A DNA stretch of 64,000 bases from NCBI GenBank assembly GCA_026004655.1, contig BPJO01000007.1, positions 118,290 to 182,289 of the forward strand, in the 5' to 3' direction. Shown here one piece after another: positions 56,491-64,000 of the stretch. This DNA comes from Phycisphaerae bacterium. GTDB taxonomy: Bacteria; Planctomycetota; Phycisphaerae; Tepidisphaerales; Tepidisphaeraceae. A program made the position numbers and the translations under genes. Each line of letters starts with the position of its first letter. The first letter of the stretch is position 1. The notes beneath the pieces were generated by a model. It made no database searches. It was not told the origin of the DNA and was given only the letters and a program-made list of their open reading frames with translations.

Positions 56491-56562
56491 AGCTGGTGGA
56501 GGGGGTTGAACCCTCGACCTCGTCCTTACCAAGGACGCGCTCTGCCACTGAGCTACACCAGC
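56491..56562 (-). tRNA. tRNA-Thr (anticodon GGT)
   Basis: 72 nt. The acceptor stem GCTGGTG pairs perfectly with CACCAGC. The anticodon stem CGTCC/GGACG closes TTGGTAA, giving anticodon GGT. T-arm GAGGG-TTCAACC-CCCTC. CCA not encoded. Directly upstream of tuf, probably co-transcribed. Confidence 0.95.
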
Positions 56563-56782
56563 ACTGCCACTGCCTGCGACCCGCGATACAGCTTAAGGCG
56601 TTGTCTGTAAACAAACAACGCTGCGGCGCGCACCGCAAGCGTTAGGGCGTAGCATTGTAAATCACCTAAACCTGTTGTCAATCATCCTCCTCCTCCCTCG
56701 GGACGATTTTTCCGGTCGGGGTTACATGCCCCCGGGTCTGACAGACTCGCCCCGGACCGAACAGACCGATATAGTCCTCATC

Positions 56783-58051
56783 ATGCCGATCCGAAAACCT
56801 GATTATCGGGCCAGACACCGTGCCCTTTCTCACGAGGCCGCACATGCGCAGGGGGATTCTCACTCTCCCGAAACCATCATTCCTCAAGACCTTCCGGCGC
56901 CCCGTGGTAAACCCGAACTGATTCAATCTGACGCAGCCCTTATTGATCTTCTGACCGAATTGCGTCAAACAGGTTCGTTTGCCTATGACAGCGAGTTCAT
57001 CGGCGAATCTTCCTATCACCCGAGGTTATGTCTGATCCAGGTCGCCACCACCACCCGCATTGCCCTGATCGATCCCTTGTCCGGAATCGATCTGACACCG
57101 TTCTGGAAACTTCTTGCCGATCCATCGGTCGAAAAAATCGTTCATGCAGGGGCCCAGGATATCGAACCTGTTGCCAGGCTTTTCGGACAACCGGCTCGAA
57201 ATGTTCTGGATACCCAGATCATGGCCGGATTTTGCGCAATGGCCTACCCGACTTCCCTTGCCAAGCTGATCGCGGAATTGACCGGGGTCAGTCTCGAGAA
57301 GGGGTCGACACTGACGTTCTGGGAGCAAAGACCATTATCGAACAAGCAGATACGGTATGCCGCCGACGACGTGCGCTATCTCCCCGCAGCGGCGATGGAA
57401 TTGAAGAAACGTCTCGAAATAACCGGACACACCGACTGGGCGCGGATCGAGTGTGATTTATTGTGTGACCCGAGCAACTACGGTTTTAACCCTGAAACGG
57501 CTTTCGAAAAGGTCCGTGGTGTCGGGGGACTAGAACCCCGTGAACTGAATGTCCTTCGAGAACTGGTGTTGTGGCGGGACGCCATGGCCAGAGAGGTGGA
57601 TTCGCCTGCCCGATCGTTCCTGAGGGATGAAGTGCTGATCGACCTGTCCCGGGCAATGCCACGCAAGAGGGAACAGCTCAACAAGATCCGAAACCTGCCC
57701 CGACCTGTCATCGATCAACACGCTCAGACGTTACTGGTTTTGATCGAAAGAGGGGCTTCGGCCAGCACGGACGGTGTACAAGTGCTTCGAGGCATCGAAC
57801 CGACCCCGACCGAGCGATTTCAAGCCGATGCCCTTTGGACGACCGCACAGGCCATTTGCATCGGTCAATCCATAGACCCGGCGTTGGTTACCAGTTCCAA
57901 GGAAATCTCCCTGTTGTATCGTCACTTGCTGGACGGAACAGATCCATCGGACCTGCGGATAATGAAATCCTGGCGGAAACAGGCTTTGGCGGACAAGCTG
58001 ATCCGGGTTTATCGAGATCGTGAAACGATCAATTTTCGCTGGCCCGGGTGA
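56783..58051 (+). CDS. rnd: Ribonuclease D
   Basis: 422 aa from MPIRKPDYRARH; the longer frame from 56675 is low-complexity. The DEDD exonuclease motifs are in order: AYDSEFIGESSY (Asp/Glu), VHAGAQDIEPVARLF (Asp) and RYAADDVRYLP (Tyr, Asp). HRDC-like helices follow (LRELVLWRDAMAREVDSPA) and a second helical domain. It trims tRNA and other small-RNA 3' ends. The neighbouring tRNAs lack encoded CCA, so 3' processing is needed. Divergent from tRNA-Thr/tuf. Confidence 0.93.
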   Translation: MPIRKPDYRARHRALSHEAAHAQGDSHSPETIIPQDLPAPRGKPELIQSDAALIDLLTELRQTGSFAYDSEFIGESSYHPRLCLIQVATTTRIALIDPLSGIDLTPFWKLLADPSVEKIVHAGAQDIEPVARLFGQPARNVLDTQIMAGFCAMAYPTSLAKLIAELTGVSLEKGSTLTFWEQRPLSNKQIRYAADDVRYLPAAAMELKKRLEITGHTDWARIECDLLCDPSNYGFNPETAFEKVRGVGGLEPRELNVLRELVLWRDAMAREVDSPARSFLRDEVLIDLSRAMPRKREQLNKIRNLPRPVIDQHAQTLLVLIERGASASTDGVQVLRGIEPTPTERFQADALWTTAQAICIGQSIDPALVTSSKEISLLYRHLLDGTDPSDLRIMKSWRKQALADKLIRVYRDRETINFRWPG

Positions 58052-58086
58052 TAACAAAACCGGGGCTACAGTGACGCGAAAGAAAA

Positions 58087-58120
58087 AGCAGGCGCCCTGC
58101 TGCCCCGCTGGTCGCCTGCT
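58087..58120 (-). terminator. Rho-independent terminator of the prepilin-like gene
   Basis: Read on the minus strand: AGCAGGCG, an 18-nt loop, CGCCTGCT, followed by TTTTTCTTTC. The perfect 8-bp stem and U-rich tail lie 42 bp downstream of the prepilin-type gene stop. Confidence 0.65.
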
Positions 58121-58161
58121 CGTTCCTGGCAGATCGAATCGTTTCCTCAAGATACGTTGAT

Positions 58162-58991
58162 TTAGAACGGTAGTTGATGGTCGGGTTTCCAATATTGATA
58201 CCGGATCATCCAATCTTCCAGTTCAGACATCCCCGTAACATAAGCCGTGGGCATCATGTTTCCGTTGAGTGGTTTGAAGGCATACACCAGACGGACCACT
58301 CCGTCCGTGAAAAGGACATTGGACCGTCCTTTGTTATGGACTCGACCGGCCCGGGGGTATAGACGACTCGAACCGTTTTGGGTGCACAGATCGGCGACAC
58401 TGGAGAAACGCTCATCATCTTTTGAGGTCAGACCGGCAGCGGCATCGAGGGCCAAGACCACGTTGTTGGGGATTTTCGCCCGTTTCTTGAAAAAGGCCCA
58501 AGGTCGATAACTTGCATAGGAGCTGTTGTTCGGATCTTCTGCGCGGAAATCACCCATGCTGGCGTTATAGGTGTAGTCGCTTTCAAACACGCTCCCCGAA
58601 GCCCCGGGAGCAAGGATGTCGGGTTGGCGTCGGTTCGACGGACAGTCGAGGATCTTGTTGATCCGCGCGATCGCTGCATCCCAGATCGGTACTGGTATTG
58701 CTTGCAGCACGGATACCAAACATCGGTCCGAGACAAGCCGGTCCGGTCCACGAATTGGTTCGTCCGTTGCCCGACCCAACGGTCGAAGGCATGGCGTAGC
58801 CTTTGTACGTATTGGCGTAGAACTCAAACGCGTTATAGATCTGTTTAAGATTAGAAGCACATTTGACTTGCTGAGCGGATTCTCGAGCCTTTTGAAGACT
58901 AGGAAGCAGGATCGAGATCAACAACGCAATAATCCCGATCACGACGAGCAAATTCCACCAGCGTGAATGCGGTGTGTTTTGAACGAACCAT
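58162..58991 (-). CDS. Prepilin-type N-methylation protein with C-terminal H-x10-DG motif (frameshifted)
   Basis: The start MVRSKHTAFTLVE is a type IV prepilin leader. The following hydrophobic helix (LLVVIGIIALLISILLPSL) is in the next frame after one extra base near 58950, giving FTLVELLVVIGI. The rest (KARESAQQVKCASNLKQIYN, YANTYKGYAMP) and the C-terminus (HNKGRSNVLFTDGVVRLVY) match the large planctomycete pseudopilin family. A second shift lies near 58730. Inner-membrane anchored after leader cleavage; the function of these pseudopilins is not established. Confidence 0.82.
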
Positions 58992-59258
58992 ACAGACACT
59001 CCTTGCCGAAAAGGCCAAAAAAAGATGTGAAATAAATCTTTGGTCACGATTCCTTCGCAACCGTCCTGATTTCGTTTGAACAGGTCCGCCGACCTGTTCG
59101 TCGGTACATAGAAATCTATGACAGATTGTCGTGAGCAGACAATGAAGAAGGTTTTTGTACAAAAACGCCGGCTTTGCTTACGAATTAATCCTTTCGTTTC
59201 TGTTCAGGAAGGGGGGGAGAAATCGACCTGGCTCATCAGATGGGTTAAGCTCAAGCGC

Positions 59259-59893
<635 letters not shown>

Positions 59894-59926
59894 AAACCGG
59901 ACCGGAACTTGGCCCTGACCCAAGGA

Positions 59927-61223
59927 CTATCGCGCCACCACTGCCAAGGGAATGCTGGTTTCCCGCGATCCGACCGGCTCTGCGGGTCTGTGATGCTGAC
60001 TTTCAAAACATATCTACCTAGGGTGAGATTGGCAGGAAGTGTGATGATCCTGGCGATGAAAAAATCCCGTCTTCGATTTCGACACAGATCTGTGGTGGGG
60101 GTTGTTTTCTTCCCAGACCGGAAGCCCGCTTTCGGTGTACAGAACCAGTTCCTGTTCCAGACGAGTTTCCCAGAGATTCTTGTCATTCAGGACCGAAGAA
60201 AAGTTTTCGACTTCGGAATAGACGATGACTTTGTGGGCTTTTCCGGCTTCGAATCGTGCCGTTTCCAGAGGCGTGTATGTCCCAAATCCAACGGACTTCT
60301 CTGCAAAGAAGGGCGTTGGGAATCGATAGGTCGGCCCGGGTTCGCAATCGGTCGGACAGTGTCCAGCAAGGGTCGGATCTTGCGGTTCATCAACAGATTA
60401 TTAATCTGCCCGAACGGCGGTTACGAAAATTAGTCAGTCCGTCCATCAGCGTGGTCAACAATTCACGGTCTTCGCTGGTTAATCCCGCTAGGTCGGCGTT
60501 CCGAGGTACGGGTTCGTCCTTGGTAAAAAGTAGGAGCTGAAAATCGAGTTGACTTGGGAGATCCCGGGGGTATTCGCGGGCCCGTCTGGCGAGTTTCTGC
60601 TCCAGAGAATCGACCGGAACGGGGGGAATGCTCGAACCCGAAACCGGCACGGCAGGAGCAGGGTCGTTCGTAACCACCAGAGGGGTGTTGGCTTGCGGGA
60701 TCGAATCCCCTGAAGGGGTCTCGGAACCGGGTTTGGAAACCGTTACTGGGCAACCGGACGATCGACCAGGGGCTGAATGGACGGTTCGACAAACACCACT
60801 TCATTGGGTTGAGTCGTTGCCGAACGGGTAGGTTGGGCCACCCCGGCGGACACCGTTGTGGACGGATTGGATGATACGGAGGTCTGTCCGGGAATGATTC
60901 GGACGGATTGAAGTTGATCCTGTTCCGCCCTGTCTGGCCGAAAGCAGGGCTTCAATCGCTTTGGCGTGTTCTTCGGACCTGTTTGGCGAGTTTATCCGGG
61001 GATGCAGACGGGATCTGATCAGACGGCGCGGAATCGGTTTCCAATCCGAATCACCGGTTGGTCGGGTCTTGGAGCGTTGGGGTCAACCGCAGGAAGCGAC
61101 GGAGAAACCGGAGGCGTCGGAGTGTTGGTCGGCTTTTGCGGTTCAGAACTGCAACCGTTGAGGAATAATGCCCCGGTGATGACAACCGCCATTCCGATGG
61201 CTTGAGGTAAACAATGTGATCAT
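59927..61223 (-). CDS. Planctomycete-type lipoprotein (frameshifted)
   Basis: Dropping one T near 61211 gives MITLLPQAIGMAVVITGALF followed by LNGC, a lipoprotein signal. A Pro/Thr-rich linker follows (EPQKPTNTPTPPVSPSL), then pieces in alternating frames: LEQKLARRAREYPRDLPSQL, LLTTLMDGLTNFRNR, FGTYTPLETARFEAGKAHKV, ENFSSVLNDKNLWETRLEQE, LYTESGLPVWEEN, FFIARIITLPANLTLGRY and the end SIPLAVVAR at 59927. I recall similar unnamed planctomycete proteins but no function. Envelope location predicted. Confidence 0.6.
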
Positions 61224-61386
61224 GCGTCCGTCCTTGGACTTGTTGAAGGTGGGGAAATTGTAAATAAAATCTGTCGTAAACGAAAATGTTGATACGGGTG
61301 TAAAAGTGAAATTTTCAGATTTCGGGTCAAATGAAAACCCGATCCGGACAATCAGGAGACGGATTTTCACAGGAAATATCCGATTC

Positions 61387-61413
61387 TTGACAGAAATGGT
61401 AGGAGATTATAAG
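61387..61413 (+). promoter_or_regulatory. Sigma-70-like promoter for rpmF-plsX-fabH
   Basis: A perfect -35 TTGACA (61387-61392) and a -10 TATAAG (61408-61413) are separated by 15 bp, two short of the optimum. A long leader of about 140 nt would precede rpmF. Confidence 0.4.
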
Positions 61414-61456
61414 GTACGTGGCTCAACGTACGGCGGACATCCTGGCTGACGTACGT
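61414..61456. repeat. ACGTAC repeat cluster downstream of the rpmF promoter
   Basis: GTACGT-6 nt-ACGTAC (61414-61431, perfect) and ACGTACGT (61449-61456). Placement right after the -10 suits an operator controlling rpmF-plsX-fabH; by role it could be a fatty-acid regulator site, which is inference. Confidence 0.35.
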
Positions 61457-61555
61457 GTTTTTGCCGTTATACACAGTTTTCTTTCACCTCTGACGCGTTG
61501 ATCGGCTCGGGGTGTGAAACGGTTCGAAATTCAAGTGAGCAGGAGCTAAATTGGT

Positions 61556-61743
61556 ATGTTACCCGTTCAACGCATCAGCAAATCCCGCAAACGTAAAAGA
61601 CGTTCGCATCACGCGCTCAAACCCATCCAGTATGTCCGCTGTCCCCCAATGCGGTAGTGCTAAACTGCCCCCATGTTGCTTGCGGAAACTGCGGTTTTGT
61701 AAACCCCAGACTGGCGGTCGAGGTTTCGACCGAAACCGAGTAA
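61556..61743 (+). CDS. rpmF: 50S ribosomal protein bL32 (two frameshifts)
   Basis: MLPVQRISKSRKRKRRSHHA followed by LKPIQYVRCP. Two C5 runs (near 61647 and 61674) each carry one extra C; removing both gives CPQCGSAKLPHVACGNCGF, the four-Cys zinc ribbon of bL32, and the end VNPRLAVEVSTETE at 61743. An essential-class small protein with two clean homopolymer insertions is the best evidence for sequence error here. Precedes plsX and fabH in the classical order. Confidence 0.9.
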
Positions 61744-61819
61744 AGGTTCTTTTTCCGTAAGGATGCCGTTTGGTTTTAACCCTCTTGGGGACGACCGGAT
61801 TGTTCCCGACGGGTGAGAA

Positions 61820-62870
61820 ATGAGTAGCAAACATCAGGAGCTTTTGTTGCGAGCAGCCGTTGATGTGATGGGGGGGGATCGAGCCCCCGAAGCAATTTTG
61901 GCCGGGTGTTGGGAAGCAGCCGGTCTGCTCGATCCTGACGATCAAATCCTGCTTGTAGGCAACAAGGATGTCATCGATCCTGCACTGAAACAGGCCGACC
62001 TCCCCGAGGACAAGAGACATCTGTATAAACCGGTGTATTCGACCCAGATCATCGCGATGGACGAGTCCCCGGTCGAAGCCGTCAGAACCAAGTCCGACAG
62101 CTCCATCAGTGTGATGAACAAACTGGTTGCTAAAGGCGAAGCCGACTCGTAGCTATCTCTGCCGGTAACACCGGCGCCTGCGTCGCAGCGGCCCAGCTGC
62201 GTATGCGCTTGCTTCCGGGGGTTTCCCGTCCGGGGATCGCGATCATCCTCCCGACGTTTCACGGTCCGGTCGTCCTCTGTGATGTGGGGAGCCAACCCCG
62301 AACCCAAACCCAAACACATGCAACAGTACGGACTGGATGGCCAGCGCCTATTCCAAAGCCATCTGCGGTATAGAAAAACCCCCGCGTCGGTCTTCTTTCC
62401 ATCGGCGGAGAAGATTCCAAGGGTAACTCCATGACCCAAAGAAGCCCGCAAACTCATGCGGGACGAACCGCTTTTGAACTTCGTCGGGAATGTCGAAGGA
62501 AAAGACATCTTCAAAGGCGTGGTCGATGTAGTCGTCTGTGACGGGTTTGTCGGGAACATCGTCCTGAAGTTCACCGAAGGACTCAGTGAAGGCATCTTTC
62601 AGACCATCGTTGCCGAAGTGCAGGAGTTTGATCCTTCACTCATGTTGAATCTGAAACCGGTGATGAAAAAGATCTATACCAAGCACGACTGGCAGGAGTA
62701 CGGTGGGGCTCCGCTATTGGGTGTTTGGCGGGTATTGTCTGATCTGTCACGGACGCAGCGAAGCCCGGGCCATCAAAAACGCTATCCGTGTTGGTAAGCA
62801 GCTTTTCGGAAGCCGTATCAACGAGAAAATTGTGGAACAGATCAGCAAGAGCATTCAAGTGGAGGAATAA
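61820..62870 (+). CDS. plsX: Phosphate acyltransferase PlsX (frameshifted)
   Basis: [20 protein letters not shown] is the PlsX opening. Then [15 protein letters not shown], a shifted piece with VSAGNTGA-type sequence, [49 protein letters not shown] and [16 protein letters not shown]. The end is [12 protein letters not shown] at 62870. It makes acyl-phosphate from acyl-ACP for phospholipid synthesis. Several duplicated bases break the frame. Lies 76 bp after rpmF. Confidence 0.88.
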
Positions 62871-62948
62871 AAAGCCTCTCGAACCATTGTTCTGTTCTGT
62901 CTCACCCGTCTGTTTCGGGACCGGAATACCTGTTCGGATTGAATCGAT

Positions 62949-63938
62949 ATGTCACTGTTTTCTGCCATCATCGCTGGTACAGGTTCTTACCTACCAGAAA
63001 GCGTCTGACCAATGAGGATCTTGCGCAGATGGTGGACACGAACGACGAATGGATCACCCAGCGGACCGGCATCAAGGAAAGGCGGATTGCCGCGGAGAAT
63101 GAATCAACCGCCACTTTGGCCGTCCAGGCAGGGACGACGGGCGATCGAGTCGGCCGGATTAAAACCCGATGACATTGATCTGGTCATCGTGGCTACCATT
63201 ACGCCTGAAATGATGTTTCCATCGACGGCTTGCACGGTCGCCTATCAGCTCGGTTGTGTGGGTAAGGCGGCGTTCGATCTTTCGGCCGCCTGCACGGGAT
63301 TTGTCTATGCGCTTCACACAGCGTCGGGCGTTCGTCCGAAGTGGTCAATTCCAGAACGTTCTGATCATCGGAGCCGAAACGCTCAGTCGGGTGACCGATT
63401 ACACGGACCGTGCCAGCTGCATCATTTTCGGGGACGGTGCCGGGGCCGTGGTCGTCAGTCGATCCAAGGAACCCAACACCGGCTTGCTCTACGGACAGAT
63501 TCATTCCGACGGCGGTCCACTCTCCGAAGCCATGCTCCTCAAACCCGGAAGCCGACACCCATCACCCAGGAGCTTCTTGCCTGTCGTGATCAATACATGA
63601 AAATTAAAGGCAGAGAAGTCTATAAGTTTGCTGTCAGCAAGTTCGAAGAACTCATACGGGACGCGATGACCGTCTGCGAATTAACCCCTCAGACCCTCAG
63701 CCTGATCATCCCTCATCAGGTCAACCAGCGGATCATCGACAGTGCAATGGAAAAACTGGCTTTGCCTTCAGAAAAAGCCTACGTCAATATTGATCGTTAC
63801 GGTAACACCTCAGCAGCCTCGATTCCGATTGCCTTGGACGAAGCCTTCCGTGCCGGACGGATCCGCAAAGGCGATCATGTGATCTTTGTGGCTTTCGGAG
63901 GGGGGCTGACCTGGGGAAATGCGGTCGTTAGGATGTAA
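62949..63938 (+). CDS. fabH: 3-oxoacyl-ACP synthase III (KAS III; frameshifted)
   Basis: The start [18 protein letters not shown], then [29 protein letters not shown]. The active-site Cys is in [14 protein letters not shown], the His in [13 protein letters not shown] and the Asn in [15 protein letters not shown]. It ends [14 protein letters not shown] at 63938. Breaks near 63007, 63140, 63330, 63520 and 63550 are single duplicated bases. It condenses acetyl-CoA with malonyl-ACP to start fatty acid synthesis. Confidence 0.92.
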
Positions 63939-64000
63939 CACCGTTCAAACGCCCCCGCCGAATACGAAGGTCGGTCGGTGATTGTCAGGATCATTCCATT
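63939..64000. other. Window end after fabH
   Basis: 62 bp with no start codon and ribosome site that I would call. In the usual order fabD would follow just outside. Confidence 0.4.

Larger units (their letters stand above)
61224..61555. other. Regulatory region between the lipoprotein gene and rpmF
   Basis: 332 bp without a gene between divergent units. It holds a promoter-like TTGACA/TATAAG pair and an ACGTAC repeat cluster, both listed separately. The AT-rich left part is probably the lipoprotein promoter. Confidence 0.5.

Overview
The window looks like a chromosomal piece of a planctomycete, probably Phycisphaerae-like. This is inferred from family content and not from any search: a dockerin-bearing SdrD/PA14 surface protein, an 'LEERRLFA' surface-protein N-terminus on a giant YD-repeat protein, a prepilin-type 'FTLVE' protein with a C-terminal H-x10-DG motif, a sigma-54-type promoter, thyX instead of thyA, and a tuf-rpmG-secE-nusG block with embedded tRNAs that is not followed by rplK. 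Coding density is high. A perfect parS palindrome at 37007-37022 places the segment in the chromosome-segregation (ori-proximal) region of the genome.

Layout. 1-9.3 kb: the 3' part of a large secreted dockerin protein, a tartronate-semialdehyde-reductase-type dehydrogenase, clpB behind a near-perfect sigma-54 promoter, glycerate kinase, a Gfo/Idh/MocA oxidoreductase and a transthyretin-like protein that has lost hydroxyisourate-hydrolase residues. 9.4-10.3 kb: tRNA-Leu(CAA) and a membrane protein. 10.4-28.6 kb: a probable integrated island ending exactly at the 3' end of tRNA-Ala(GGC). It carries a DDE transposase, a ~2,100-aa YD/RHS protein with an overlapping lipoprotein gene, a primase fused to a HerA/FtsK-like ATPase, a small winged-helix protein, an XRE-TPR regulator and glycosyltransferase pair, unknown proteins, an XRE protein, and a serine recombinase beside the tRNA.

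28.7-33.3 kb: an RNase HII-like protein and then, on the minus strand, a four-gene operon Ub-like protein -> E1-like enzyme -> membrane-anchored JAB/MPN peptidase -> six-TM FHA protein. Two of its three junctions are ATGA overlaps. This is a ubiquitin-like modification system without a recognisable E2 and is the most interesting unit here. Divergent from it is an exopolysaccharide unit (BY-kinase/co-polymerase and a sugar transferase with a GGDEF-like N-terminus). 37-45.4 kb: parS, guaA, small membrane proteins, an FAD amine-oxidase-like protein, ferredoxin nitrite/sulfite reductase, and a convergent nitrate/sulfonate-type ABC transporter.

45.4-64 kb: housekeeping genes: phoH2, manA, rluB-type, thyX, def, a TPR protein, a methyltransferase, nusG-secE-tRNA-Trp-rpmG-tuf-tRNA-Thr, rnd, prepilin, upp, a lipoprotein, and rpmF-plsX-fabH. 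Many genes in 45.4-51 kb and 58-64 kb, and also at 22-24 kb and the start of the RHS gene, are broken by single-base insertions that duplicate a neighbouring base. Removing the extra base restores the conserved motif in nearly every case, including essential genes. I therefore read these as sequence errors in poorly polished stretches, not as gene decay, and give the full intended gene spans.
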